Below the pieces are notes generated by a model that ran no database searches, had not been told where the DNA came from, and saw nothing but the letters and a program-made list of their open reading frames with translations. From positions 9,153,577 to 9,217,576 of the forward strand of contig NC_134417.1 of NCBI RefSeq assembly GCF_030867145.1: 64,000 nucleotides of DNA, read 5' to 3'. This document shows, one piece after another, positions 39,901 through 50,215 of the stretch (its first letter is position 1; each line of letters starts with the position of its first letter). Origin of the DNA: Opisthocomus hoazin. Lineage: Eukaryota; Chordata; Aves; Opisthocomiformes; Opisthocomidae. Both the position numbers and the translations under genes were made by a program.

Positions 39901-42900
39901 TCAGGTGAACTGCCAAGAAGTTCAGACATTTAGTAGCAGCTGCATTCCAAAAAGAAGGGAAACAAAACAAATTATCAGCTCCCAGCAACACCTGGTGCTC
40001 ACAATCTAAGCAATTCTAATCTGAATTCTAAAGAAAAAAGTCACAGCAACTTACCATGACAGCTCCATTATCCTGGCCTACAAATATTCGTCTGCTGTCA
40101 TGATGATAAGCCATGGCTGAACATGGTGCTGTCAAAAAAGCAAGCACATTACAGTTATTGAAACAGAGGAACTAGAATACACATTACTTATTAAAACAAA
40201 TTCTTCCAGTCAGGACAAAAGCTGTTTAAGATTAAGTAGCTCGACAGAAATTAGGCTGCATAGATAACATCCCTTTGCAAGACAGTTAAATTCCCCTATG
40301 TGAAGCTGAGGAATAGTACACCACTACAGTAGCTCAGATGTACTGCTAGGAACCATACGCAAACATGCTTCCCTGCCACAAGGGGTAAGAGGAACTGTAC
40401 ACAGGCTGAAAGCCTAGCTAGCAGCAACAGCATACGCAGCTAGTAACACCCAAGAACCTGAGCTCACTGAAATGATCTCCAAAGGAGCCGCGAGTTGTAC
40501 ACAAGCACAATATTCCATTCTTTACATCTGAGGACTGCATCATTAGAGAGAGGACAGTGCTAGATGGAAATATGTAATTGCATGCATTTGGAGCGGGGCC
40601 AGAGGAGGCCACAGAAACGATCCAAGGCCTGGAACGCCTCTCCTGTGAGGAAAGGCTGAGAGAGCTGGGGCCTTTTTATATGTGGTATGTGTCTAGGCAG
40701 CAACTCTACATTAATAGAGTTACAGCAAAGCACCCAGGCTGAGTGATATTTTGAAATAAAAAAAGCACAATGACACTCAAGATCTACTCAGCACTGAACC
40801 TACTCTCAGTATTCCCTTCTTAATAATCTATATGCTTAAAAAAACCAAAAACGCACACCTTGGAAAGCAGAGAATATGCTCCTGTCTGAACTTTCAGCTA
40901 GTGGAGAATATTCATACGTCTGAACTTTCAGCTAGTGCTCACTTATTCAGCAGATGAGTTCTGACAGAATTTGAGATATCTTCAGCTGCAGATCGACTGT
41001 GATTTACCTGGTGAAGGATCTGGTTCTGCCAGAAAGCTGCCTTAGATCTCACTCACTATGCAGCTAGTTTCAAACTAAAGTCTGAGCTAGAGTTGACGTA
41101 AAGTTCCCAAACTCAAGACCATCGAGTGAATCCAGCACTTGGGAAAATGGGAAGGAAGTATTGCCACACACAGCAGAGGCACAAAACCCATAGTATGCTT
41201 GGCCATCACTTATCTCCAGCATTGTACTTACATGACATGGTGTGATAGATGCTGGGCCAGTATTGTCCACTGTCTCTCTTCAGCCATACTCGGATTGTTC
41301 TGTGTCGTGGGAAGAGTGGAGAGAAGGCAGTTGTAAGTGCACCATCCCTTGCACCTGAATCCGTTCATTATTTGATATATCAGCTCCAATCCTCTTAGCT
41401 TTTGTGCTACTCAAACATAATAGTTAGAGGAACAACATAATAATAGTACTTCAATGGTACTCTAACATAATAAGAATAATAGGACTAAGAACAGCCACCC
41501 TTGAATTCTGAAGAGTTTTCTTCAAAACTGTTCAGACATTGAGTTTCACCAAGTATGAAACTGAAATACTGTTTCAGCTCACCTCAGAAATTGCTACGTT
41601 ACATCCCTTTAATTCCTTCTCCTTGGCTCCAGCTGCTGTAAGTCAAATTCAAGATGCAGAACTTTCCAGCTTTGTAGAGCAAATCACAGCTTGTTTTATA
41701 GCAGATTAAGTGTTTTGCATGTTTATAAAAATGTAATTGCAAATCATTCCATTATGGAAGTCCAACGTTTGAATTTTTACTGCTCCTCTATGCAACTCAT
41801 CCTTCAGTAAGCCAGATACTGAATATTAGTAACAGAAGCACCTCATCCTCCAGACCAGCACATTACTGACCCAAATATTGATATATGGATCCACAAAGGA
41901 CATCATATCTAGTTCAGTGTTATTTCCTCTAAGCCATGCCTCTACTCCCTGACATACAAACAGAACGGGCAAGCAATGTTAGTACCACTGCTCCTCTGGC
42001 CTAAATACGAACAGGATTCATTAGCCAGTCCAATGGGAATGGAAAGAAGTTGACAAGACAATTTGGACAGTGTGCTAAGGCTCTTTATAAAATTTACTTT
42101 AGTTTGTAACCTTCCAGAATCAGTCCTTGGAAGGAAAGAAAAAACAGTCTTGAGAACATTTAGCATTATACTGCTCACATGAATGTCAAATCCTGGGAGG
42201 AGGGATATAAGAGAATAATCAAGGAAGTGGAAAGTTACTGTCAATTAAAAACATTCCTACAACAGGCACATTTGACGGGAATCTACATCAAGAAGTTAAA
42301 AGCACACATGTAGACAGTGTTAAGGTTATTTTGAGTCTACTTGAAATTTCCTCTCCAAACTATTGTTTGCCTTCTCGTTACTGTTTAAATCCAACTTCCT
42401 CATTCCCAAATGGAAACCTAAATGATCTGTAAATACGTGTACCTGGAAACACTGCCAAGAGGCTTCATTGAGATGAGTTGTTCTATTTACTTTTAGCTTA
42501 AAAAACGCCTGGTATTTAGAATTAAAAAAAAACCCTAGGGGATAGATTTGCTAAACATCATTAGGATTGCCAAGAAGAGTTTAAGAAAAAGAGCACAGGA
42601 GGGGACTGGTATCTTGCATCAGGACTAGAATTCATCAGGTTGAAGATATAAAGGTAGCATTCTCATTCTGTAATTCATTTAAGGGCTATTCTTTAAAAGA
42701 CCACTTAAAAATAAAGAAGACAACACCCACCCTTAATGTACTACTATCCTTTTCTAAAACTTGAAATCAATACAGCTGAGTACACACTGCCTCAAAACAA
42801 TAACTTTCAGCTTCTGAATCAAGTCACTTTTCCACCATTTCAGTGAGAAATGCACATTACTCAAGTCCATTAAATATTTTGCATTAAGACTGTCTCTTAA

Positions 42901-45900
42901 AAGCTATCACTTCCTCTTTACAATCACCCATACCCTGCCTGGTGATTAGAAAGTTAACACTTCAGAAGAGCAGTTGCTATTTCTTAGTAACATAAGAAAA
43001 GGAAAGAAACAATGCTTCCAAGTCATTCTTATGACGCAGATGCCAGTAGTAGCATGGGTTAGCACCTTTGCACTTTAACAGCTTTTTAATCTGCTTTTTA
43101 AAGCAGCTCCATCATCCTCAAGCTGTTCTGAACATCTCAGATGATAGCTTCCACCCTTACTAATTCAACTTTCACTTCTAACCAAAATCATGTAGCTATT
43201 TTTGATACAAAAAGACTAGGAGTTATCGCAGTGATTGAGATCATGCATTGATGATTTTCCTAAAGTAGACTTTGTTTCCTCCCAGCACTCTGGTCGATTA
43301 CACCAAACTAGGAATTAATATAAAGGAAGCAAGGAGTTGCTTTTTCTAAGCAAATAACACCCTCAAAGTATAATTTGTGCACTGCTCATCAACAATACAG
43401 TCCCTCATCGAATTTGAGAGCCTAAGCAAATAGCTGCAAGAGTTAGCAAAATTAACTTCTGAAAGCTTCTTATTTTGGTTTAAGTAAGATTTAGACTTTG
43501 CTAGCCTCATGCTTGCAAAGATAGGCTGTCAGACAGCTTTATACAAAGCTTTGACTGAGCAAAATTTGAAGAGATCCTTTCACAGTAGTCAGCAAATAAC
43601 CTGTGCCAAAATCCAAGTTCTCCTCTTTGATTCTCTCTCCTACAGACCTGTTGTAGTCGTGCATCTCCTTTTGCTAGGGCAAATTAATTTGTGAAATACC
43701 AGTTCTGGCTAAAAGGACTAGAGAAGTGCTCCAGTAATGCCACTTCCAGAGTCTCCTTCCATCACGAAACCGTTTTATTATGAGAACCACCACATCAACC
43801 CTACAGCCTATAGCACTCTTCTCAAAACTTGGTCTTTACTTAATGAAGAGGCCTGGGCTCAGTACCTGAGAAGAGCTGGTGACCACTCGCCTTTCTTTAA
43901 GCATTCCCTACTAAGGGCCTGGAAGGACACAGGTTTGTTTGACAGCAGTCTCAGTAAGGATGTAAAAATGTTGGAACTCATTAATAAGCACTCAGCAATA
44001 GATACATACTTATAAATTACAGCAGACTCAGGTATCTGAAACTGGCAGGAGGAAGTGAAACAAGATTAAAAAAGATCTCCAAACTTCCCTAACATTGAGT
44101 ATTGAACCAGAAGTTGCTTTCAGCTGTAAAGCATGCACTTTTATAGACGAGTAATTCAAAGGGTTTCTCTGTTTGGTTGGGTTTTTTAATGTAATATGAA
44201 GAAACACACACAAAAGCCACCTTTAAGCAATACTGAGTGTGGCCTTGCCAATTTCTAAGAATTTTCATTGTCCTCAACTGTGTTTTCTTTCACAGAGTAA
44301 GCCAGCAGCCAACAGTGCTGGAGAAAATATTCAGGTTTGAGCGGAGAGAAAATCTTCCAATGTTCCAACAGCATTTGTGTTCATGCCATGTAAGATGCCG
44401 TCTAAAAGCCAAATGCTTGTACATCAGGGAGGAAGAAGTGATGAAAGCAGGCAAATCCAAACTTGTTACAATACAAGCACTGCTGCAAGTACTGCACAGC
44501 TACACTAGCCCTGGTGCAAGGACTGCATCTTCCTAACACCCTCCACTAACAACTGCTTTTCTATCTGAAATCAATCACCACCAATTGTTTTCCTAGCAAA
44601 ACCAGAAGACTGCATTTTTCTGGTAGTCAAAATAAGCCAGAAGTATTTAGACTGCTATTGACCATGTTCCCAACACAGCATTAGGAACCTGGTTTAATCA
44701 CAGCGCAACACAAGCTCAAGGACACAGCCTGCAGTTGATGCATGTGCTAGTGACTCTAGAGATCCTGTTAGCCTGTGATAAATACCACACCATCATCTTG
44801 CATTCAGGGTCTTGTATGCTACCTTATCATTCCTCAGCATCCCCAACCACAGCTGGGAAACACTTATCTTGCCTTAGTTATTTGTCTGCTGAGAACAAGG
44901 ATGGTAAGGCTAAGTCCAGAGATTTGATTGTATCACAGATCCGTGCAGCCCACGCTGGCCTATCTCAGCTCCGAGAAAACACAAGCCAGCCTCGAGCAGA
45001 CGGATCTAACTCACGGCTGGTACCTGAGCTGGCTGCCCACACCGAGGGGGACACTGCAACAATTCCAAACATTGTCTTGGAGCCCCAGGGTCAGGCAAGG
45101 AACCTGTAGGGACAGAGTTCATCATCCTTTCTAGGTAAGTTCTGAGAAAGCTCCACATATGGCAAGTAGCCTGTCAAAAAATTAGACTGGGAAAATTAAC
45201 TATTTAACTCCTGCAGGTATTCTTGCCTCCTTTTTTGACTTCAAAACTTTAAAAAAAGAGCTAGATTTTTATTGGTATTCACAGATCTACTATGGCATCT
45301 TTTGTACCCTCACAAAAAAACCAGAACCATTACTTCTCATTCTAGGAACTATAATTTAAAATAGAAAGAACTACAACTCCTCTAACGAGAGGATAATCTA
45401 CAACATTTCTCAAGAATGTTTGCGCACCAATGTTTTCCTCACTCCTTAACTTGTAAACACATTCCTCTGACTGGTTATTATGAAATACTGGACAGCCTTA
45501 GCTGTATTAAGATTTAATCAAAAATACTTTGGACCTACTCTTTTGGTATACTGCCCAAAGGGGTTGTACACAGCAGCTCTTTTGCTGTTCGAACTCTGTA
45601 CTTTGCTTGCTGCTAGCAGCATAATCAGTTATGCAGTATTCACACCCACACTCCATTTTTAGTGAACAAACAGGAGCGCAAGAAGTTTGGTAACATGTGA
45701 AATTGCAGGTGACAGATACGCAAGTGAGTAGGCTTTGATCTAATGTAGGAGGTATCCCAGATTAGAGGTAATACAGTGCAACAGTTTCTGAAAGTTTAAA
45801 GATGTAAGTAAACTCCCACAGTAAGGCAGGCTACGTGAATTCAGCCTGGAGTCCAAACCTTCTCTTAGGAATTTACACACTCCACAGGTGGGTAACAGCC

Positions 45901-48890
45901 TCTGCTCTCCTTGCACAGGTCTATCCGACACCAAAACTTGCCCGGACAAAGATGCAGCTGCATCCTTGGCTCTTATCAAAGCAGTCTAAGCGCACAGACT
46001 GCTAACCTTCAGCATTAGACCTTTAAGTTCAAAGGCACCCGATCTGACGGCTGAAAAAAACACTTCTGAGGAATAGGAGCCTGGCTCCAAATGCTCCAGA
46101 AAAATATTTTCAAATCACCATTAAACAACGTAAGGAAATCTTTAGCTTCAGTTACCCCACACTTGTAGCATTTTACTTCAGGCTTTTAGACTTCAGTGAT
46201 GAGTTTTACTCCAGTCCCGGTGATTGACAGCTCATCTACAAATTCAGTGTGCTAATCTTCAAGGGAAAAAAAGAAGGGGGGAGGTGGGATCCAATCAGCC
46301 ACTTTATAGAACCGCTTATTAAGTCTTCCTCTTCCAAATTCAACTACTTCTACTGCCTGTTTTCTAAAGAGTTCAGTTGGCACTTGAAAACAATTCTTCG
46401 CACGCCAATGAAAAACATTTTTTAGCCCCTCTCCACAGGAAGTGAAGATAGGCTAACACTTTCTGATTTCTCAGAATTGCTGATAATCAGCATCATTAAG
46501 TGCTACTATAGCTTCACATTTTTAATACCTGATTTATGTTGCCAGGTCGCTGAGAAGTATGACAAATTTGACAGCGTTTCTACGTGATCTACGTAAGAGC
46601 ATCAAGACATGTCTTCTACAAGATCTGTTGCTTTAATGCCAGCTAATGAAAAACTAACAGTATCTGGTAAACTGCATTTAAACCAGGACAAGTTTACATC
46701 CTTTGCACTTGACCTGTTCCCCTCCGTGCCAAATCCTGAATACCTTGGCTAACAGCAAGCTTATAAAGTTAGGATGTGCTCTCGCTAGCTGGTCTGTTTG
46801 CTCTTTCTGACCCAATAATAAACACCTGATACAGGGTATTGTAACAAATGTGAAACTATAACAAAAAGCTTTAATATTTTCTAGTTTTTAGTAGTCTTTA
46901 GTACTGTAACTTGTATTTCTGCATGCATAGTGATCTAACGATGTAACTGTTACACTAATCCCTGTTTTCTCATTAAGGAATGTAGTGGAAGCACATGGGC
47001 ACAAGCTATCATTTAGTCATTAGACAAAATAATTAAGTGAAACAAAAGTGGTCTTGGTTCTCAGCAAATAATTGGGATAATTGTGGGATAAAAGAGACTC
47101 CTAAATAACTCTACTCAAGCCTGCTCGGCCTTGGGAGGGCAAATGCGCCGAGCTACAGAGATAAGGAGGCACCCAGAGAGCAACAAGACAGGAGCAAAAC
47201 AACCTAAAGGACATGATATACGTGATGCTAGAACTGAGTCTGCGCAGAAACGAATGTCAATCAGTGAACAGCGTGATGAAGAGGATGGGCCTTCATCTTG
47301 GGACCCCCGAAGACCACCCAAAGATGCTAACAGACATGCGTGAAAGATATTTACTTATGCTAATTAGTCCCTAGAAATATAATGAATATTTACATGTGTG
47401 ATTGTATTTAACCTGAAGCAACAGGGTGTCTGGTGTGCACGTTTGGAGGAGAAATCTCCCGTGTGCCCGGCGCTGCAATAAAGAATACCTGCTGAACAGT
47501 ATACATTGGACTGTTAGGTTTTTCCTACCAGATCTTCGAATCATACCATAAAACCTAGTTTACCAGTTCAGGTAAAATCATGGCTCTGCTGACTTTCAGC
47601 ACTCATACTCTACTGTTTCTCACGAGGTCAGGCTTTTCAAATGGTAATTCATGCAGAAACTAATGTAAATTCAGTTTTAAAATTTTTATATTACAACAGT
47701 ACAATTATCCCTCCACCAAGCTACCTCTCAAAGAATGCTCTTTCATACTGTAACACACTCTTTTCAAACACCGCCTCAGTTTCCAGACAGGAGCTCTCAA
47801 GAAGCATCTCCTACCCCTCTTCACATTTATAGGTCACTTTCCAGGTAGCACGGAGGAAATTCCAGCTCTCACCACTACACTGCAGACCCCTCACCTCTCT
47901 CCTAGCCAACAACCACCCCCCCGTGCCACCTGCTTCCTCATTTCCACTTTCGTTTGCTTGAATAACTGCTCAGTGACATTACCAGCTTTTGAGACGGATG
48001 TTTCACATGCTACGTGAGCCACACGCTGAGGGTCAGGATTAGACTCTGAAGACATTCTCCCTTCCAGCCAGCAACCACTGTCCTCAGCAGCTCATCACCA
48101 CCTCTCCCTCAGATCTGCCAACTCACTCCCTGAACCGTTTCAGCCAGAAGGAAGCAGGTCTGAGCCCTTCAGACCGAGCCACGGGGATGGGCCTGTTGTG
48201 ACCGAAGCGGCTCGGGGAGCTCCAGCTCTGCTGGCAGACGGGAGCAGCACCAACGGACCTCCGAGCCAGCACAGCTGCGGGCAGAGGAGAAGCGCATCCC
48301 CGCGCCTTCGGCTCTGCTCGCAACCACGGCGGAACCCTTCTCCACGCACCAACGAGCTGTATTTCTCCATCGGCTTCGCAGGGGCTGGAAAGCAGGCGTG
48401 AAGCGCCGCGGATGTCCCCCCTCCGCGGGCCTCCCCAGCCGTGTGCCGCTGCCCCGGGCCGCGCCGCCGCGCACCTCCCGACGGCTCCAGGCAAGGGGTC
48501 ACGGCGCGGGAACCCACCCCCCCCCGCGGCCCACCCCCGCCGGCCGCCGGCCCCCGCGGGGACCCCCCTCCGGGGGCTCAGCCCCAGCCCCGGGCGGTAC
48601 GGAGACCGTCGAGGGAGGGGAACGGCCCCGACCCTCCGCCCAGCGGCCGGGCCCGCCCGCTCTAGCCCCTCGCCGAGGCCCCGCCGGGAGCGGGCCCCGT
48701 GAGGGGCCCCACCGCCCCGTGAGGCGCCGGGCCGGGCCGCGGCCGGCGCTCACCTGTCCTCGCTGGCCGTGATGACCCCGTCCTCCTTGGGGATGAGGAG
48801 CGCGGCGCTCACCACGTCCTGGTGCCCCTCCACCTTGCTGAGGAGGACGGGCCGGCTGCTCTGCGGCCGCGAGTGGATCTCCGCCGCCAT
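24849..48890 (-). CDS. WDFY1: WD repeat and FYVE domain-containing protein 1, complete gene (12 coding exons)
   Basis: WDFY1 binds phosphatidylinositol 3-phosphate on early endosomes through its FYVE finger; in mammals it helps recruit the adaptor TRIF to TLR3 and TLR4. Twelve coding exons were located by their match to the family and their GT-AG boundaries: 48890-48754, 41299-41232, 40128-40055, 38843-38789, 37432-37282, 34600-34488, 31834-31708, 30121-30016, 27773-27672, 26908-26778, 25746-25638 and 24908-24849. They total 1233 nt, join in frame and give 410 residues, the length of the human protein. Six WD40-like repeats occupy about residues 20-277, the FYVE finger about 280-352, and a seventh WD repeat about 364-403, so the zinc finger is inserted before the last propeller blade. 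All eight FYVE zinc cysteines are present: C287, C290, C314, C317, C322, C325, C344 and C347. The basic PI3P-binding motif R-Q-H-H-C-R-K-C-G is at residues 310-318. The start is the MAAEIHSR Met in a CpG island. The protein ends GFSSR, unlike the mammalian GFSPH. No frameshift or premature stop was found. Confidence 0.96.
24909..25637 (-). other. WDFY1: WDFY1 intron 11
   Basis: A 729-bp GT-AG intron with nothing recognisable inside. Confidence 0.85.
25638..25746 (-). CDS. WDFY1: WDFY1 coding exon 11
   Basis: The exon encodes residues 355-391 ([20 protein letters not shown], then [16 protein letters not shown]), the first strands of the seventh WD repeat. The acceptor is TGCAG/CCGTAC and the donor is AAG/GTATTC. 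Confidence 0.96.
25747..26777 (-). other. WDFY1: WDFY1 intron 10
   Basis: A 1.0-kb GT-AG intron. A minus-strand open frame of 114 codons (26121-26465) ends in a stretch translated from a CAAACA-rich run and is not considered coding. Confidence 0.8.
26778..26908 (-). CDS. WDFY1: WDFY1 coding exon 10 (FYVE, C-terminal part)
   Basis: The exon encodes residues 312-355: [14 protein letters not shown], then [16 protein letters not shown]. It supplies zinc ligands C314, C317, C322, C325, C344 and C347 and the RVC motif typical of FYVE fingers. The acceptor is TGAAG/CATCAT. The donor is GAAGA/GTGAGT. Confidence 0.97.
26909..27671 (-). other. WDFY1: WDFY1 intron 9
   Basis: A 763-bp GT-AG intron that splits the FYVE signature. 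Two minus-strand open frames of 90-100 codons lie inside, with no family resemblance. Confidence 0.85.
27672..27773 (-). CDS. WDFY1: WDFY1 coding exon 9 (FYVE, N-terminal part)
   Basis: A 102-nt, phase 0-0 exon for residues 278-311. It carries the first zinc cysteine pair, C287 and C290 ([14 protein letters not shown]), and ends LGLRQ. The PI3P-binding RxHHCRxCG motif is therefore interrupted by the next intron after its second residue. Confidence 0.96.
27774..30015 (-). other. WDFY1: WDFY1 intron 8
   Basis: A 2.2-kb GT-AG intron. It contains a G-rich patch near 28710 and otherwise nothing recognisable. Confidence 0.8.
30016..30121 (-). CDS. WDFY1: WDFY1 coding exon 8
   Basis: The exon encodes residues 242-277 ([20 protein letters not shown], then [15 protein letters not shown]), WD repeat 6. 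The acceptor is TGCAG/TGAC and the donor is GAAGAG/GTAAGA. It ends in phase 0, so the FYVE exons start on a clean codon boundary. Confidence 0.96.
30122..31707 (-). other. WDFY1: WDFY1 intron 7
   Basis: A 1.6-kb GT-AG intron with nothing recognisable inside. Confidence 0.8.
31708..31834 (-). CDS. WDFY1: WDFY1 coding exon 7
   Basis: The exon encodes residues 200-242 ([20 protein letters not shown], then [20 protein letters not shown]), WD repeat 5 with its closing MWD dipeptide region. The acceptor is CCTAG/GAAGT and the donor is CATCA/GTATGT. Confidence 0.96.
31835..34487 (-). other. WDFY1: WDFY1 intron 6
   Basis: A 2.65-kb GT-AG intron, AT-rich, without recognisable repeats or coding sequence. 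Confidence 0.8.
34488..34600 (-). CDS. WDFY1: WDFY1 coding exon 6
   Basis: The exon encodes residues 162-200 ([20 protein letters not shown], then [17 protein letters not shown]), WD repeat 4 and the start of repeat 5. The acceptor is TTCAG/ATATG and the donor is GAAG/GTAAAG. Confidence 0.96.
34601..37281 (-). other. WDFY1: WDFY1 intron 5
   Basis: A 2.7-kb GT-AG intron. It contains short open frames of about 80-106 codons on the minus strand, none with a recognisable domain, splice context or repeat. No further features were seen. Confidence 0.8.
37282..37432 (-). CDS. WDFY1: WDFY1 coding exon 5
   Basis: The exon encodes residues 112-162, including [20 protein letters not shown] and [12 protein letters not shown], i.e. 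WD repeat 3. The acceptor is CACAG/CTCATC. The donor CTACA/GTATCC is weak, but it is the only site that joins in frame to give LQY-D at the exon 5/6 boundary. Codon 162 (Gln) is split CA/A. Confidence 0.94.
37433..38788 (-). other. WDFY1: WDFY1 intron 4
   Basis: A 1.36-kb GT-AG intron. No exon-like or repeat sequence was recognised. Confidence 0.8.
38789..38843 (-). CDS. WDFY1: WDFY1 coding exon 4
   Basis: The exon encodes residues 94-112 ([18 protein letters not shown] plus the first base of the next codon), the strand linking WD repeats 2 and 3. The acceptor is TTTTAG/GAG. The donor CCAG/GTAAAC is slightly off consensus. Confidence 0.95.
38844..40054 (-). other. WDFY1: WDFY1 intron 3
   Basis: A 1.2-kb GT-AG intron without recognisable repeats or extra exons. 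Around 39250-39340 there are short near-repeats of TAGTTATCA(C/G)TAGAATCA, a local duplication. Confidence 0.8.
40055..40128 (-). CDS. WDFY1: WDFY1 coding exon 3
   Basis: The exon encodes residues 69-93 ([19 protein letters not shown] followed by DNGAVM), most of WD repeat 2. The acceptor is GACAG/CACC and the donor is ATG/GTAAGT. It ends on a codon boundary. Confidence 0.96.
40588..40674 (+). mobile_element. CR1 LINE fragment
   Basis: GGGGCCAGAGGAGGCCACAG and GAGGAAAGGCTGAGAGAGCT are characteristic of the CR1 C-terminal coding region; the second encodes the EERLREL motif seen in the copy at 848-1947. Both ends are lost, leaving under 100 bases. It lies antisense within WDFY1 intron 2. Confidence 0.85.
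40870..40937. repeat. Two-copy tandem duplication, about 34 bp unit
   Basis: GTCTGAACTTTCAGCTAGTG occurs at 40884-40903 and again exactly at 40918-40937. Each copy is preceded by a similar GAGAATAT segment, so the whole unit was duplicated head to tail. It lies in WDFY1 intron 2. Confidence 0.9.
41232..41299 (-). CDS. WDFY1: WDFY1 coding exon 2
   Basis: The exon encodes residues 46-69 ([20 protein letters not shown]...), the end of WD repeat 1 with its terminal VW and the linker. The acceptor is CACAG/AACAAT and the donor is TCAT/GTAAGT. Codon 69 is split T/CA. Confidence 0.95.
41300..48753 (-). other. WDFY1: WDFY1 intron 1
   Basis: A 7.45-kb intron with GT-AG ends. The first 600 bases downstream of exon 1 are CpG island. 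It contains the probable solo LTR at about 46981-47530. The rest shows no exon-like sequence, and the short open frames within it have no family resemblance. Confidence 0.85.
46981..47530 (+). mobile_element. Probable solo LTR of an avian endogenous retrovirus
   Basis: A block of about 550 bases begins TGTAGTGGAA and ends TTCCTACCA, imperfect inverted ends of the TG...CA type. A U3-like region is followed by GGCGCTGCAATAAAGAATACCT with a poly(A) signal at 47477-47482 and a short U5-like tail. No primer-binding site, gag, pol or env sequence flanks it, so if real it is a recombined solo LTR. No matching 4-6 bp target duplication was found at these ends, so the boundaries are approximate. It is antisense to WDFY1 inside intron 1. 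Confidence 0.55.
48754..48890 (-). CDS. WDFY1: WDFY1 coding exon 1
   Basis: The exon encodes residues 1-46, starting [19 protein letters not shown] and running through the first half of WD repeat 1 (EGHQD...VITASEDR). The context GGCAAG-ATG-G is acceptable for initiation. The donor is CAG/GTGAGC, and codon 46 (Arg) is split AG/A with exon 2. Confidence 0.97.
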
Positions 48891-48893
48891 CTT
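48883..48893 (-). promoter_or_regulatory. YY1-type motif overlapping the WDFY1 start codon
   Basis: The minus strand reads AAGATGGCGGC, the consensus YY1 element. The ATG within it is the WDFY1 initiator. This arrangement is known from TATA-less CpG promoters, where YY1 sits just downstream of the transcription start, so a short 5' UTR is likely. Confidence 0.6.
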
Positions 48894-48960
48894 GCCGCGC
48901 CACCGGCCCGGCGCCCATCAGCTGACGCCGCGGGGGAGCCCGGCGGCCGCCGTAACACTG

Positions 48961-49009
48961 CGTGTAGCGGCGCCGCCGCGCCAGGCCGAGGTGCCCCGTG
49001 TAGCGGCGC
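48961..49009. repeat. Direct repeat CGTGTAGCGGCGC in the WDFY1 upstream region
   Basis: Two perfect 13-base copies with a 36-base period lie 70-120 bases upstream of the WDFY1 ATG. They may be duplicated promoter elements. No known factor was assigned. Confidence 0.6.
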
Positions 49010-50215
49010 AACGGCGGCCGCGCGCTGACGTCCTCTCTGGCGCAGGGCGGGCCGGTGGCAAGCGTATTCTCTGGAATAGAAGAGCCGCTGGGCCGTATTT
49101 CGTAGAAGAGAGGCCAAAACACAATCTGTCCCGGGGCCGGGGCCGCCGGCGGGGTCTCTGGCAGCCCACCCGGTCGGGGGAAGCGTCGCCCCTTCCCGAG
49201 GGGGAGGAGGCGGCCTCGGGCTCCAACACGCGTGCCCGTGGCGTGGGCCGCGGGGCTGGCTGCGCCCACCCGTGCTCAAACCGCGGAGCCGGCTGCACTC
49301 GCAGCTAAATGCGGCCATTGCCACCCCCCGGGGCCCCGAGCATCCCCCCGCTCCCTGGCCCGGCGAGGCAGCAAGGAGAGGGATATTCCCCCGGAGTGAT
49401 GGCGGGAGGGATGCGGACTGAGAAAGGACGTGTGGCCACAGGGAATACAACAGCTAGCTTCTCTGTGTCTTTTAAACCAGAAGCAGTTGTAAGCCTTCGA
49501 GTTCTGCAGCAGCTGGATTGCGCCGGTTATCGTCTTTGTGACCAGGGCACGTGAATACCGTCCACGTAGCTGGTTAATCAGCAGCAGCACTCCTCCCCTC
49601 GGTGCTAATTTTTCGGTAGCTGCTCCAACCATGGCACCGGTAGCGCTCACGCCTTTGGGTCCAATCTCGAACCAGAGCTCCTGGTTCTCAGCACGGGCCA
49701 GGGGCTGGTGGAGACGACACAGGAGCTGGTCAGGACCCTGCTCTGTGGGCAGAGACCTAGTTTCTAACCCCAGGTCTAGCAAATATGTAAATACTTGAAC
49801 CTATGTCTGGATATAACCATCACACACACTGAGCTTACATGAAAACCCTAGCTGTGAGCTGGGCGAAGGTATTTCTGCTCAGGCCGTCCCAGACGGAGCT
49901 GTGCCCAAAGAGGTGAGCTACAAGACGAGGCGAGGGCCAGCCCCCCGGGGCACGGTGGTGGGCAGCGTACAGTCTGATCAGCCATCACAGACAGCGTCCC
50001 ACGCCTGCAGCCGGGCAGTCTGAATGAGGCTGCCCCAGGCTCCTGGAGAGCGGCAGCGGACAGCAATCATCTTTCCCCTGACCTGCCCCAGGGGAGGAAT
50101 TCTATCTGCCTTACTGGGTTTCCCAGCTATTTGACAGACAGCAAAGGAGACAGACTCAGGAAGAATGGGCCAGCTTGAAGCTTTTAAAATACTTGTGGTT
50201 TAATACACTTCACTT

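Larger units (their letters stand above)
40129..41231 (-). other. WDFY1: WDFY1 intron 2
   Basis: A 1.1-kb GT-AG intron. It carries a small CR1 fragment (about 40588-40674) and a two-copy 34-bp tandem duplication (40870-40937). No additional exon was seen. Confidence 0.85.
48130..49310. promoter_or_regulatory. CpG island promoter of WDFY1
   Basis: A dense CG-rich block surrounds WDFY1 exon 1 and its upstream side. No TATA box was seen. On the upstream side (above 48890) there are a TGACGTCC CRE-like half site (about 49024) and two copies of CGTGTAGCGGCGC (48961-48973 and 48997-49009). Long open frames on both strands across the island are compositional artefacts. No divergent partner gene could be recognised on the + strand. 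Confidence 0.85.

Noticed and set aside
47131-47343. 70-codon + strand frame within the LTR candidate
   Set aside because: It lies wholly inside U3-like LTR sequence and has no resemblance to a retroviral or host protein.
48398-49450. Long open frames on both strands (up to 256 codons) in the WDFY1 CpG island
   Set aside because: Compositional artefacts; the real coding sequence is the short exon 1 at 48754-48890 in another frame.
49276-49782. 168-codon minus-strand frame upstream of WDFY1 exon 1
   Set aside because: No recognised domain and no splice connection to WDFY1 exon 1. Part of it is CpG-island composition. It is not similar to MRPL44.
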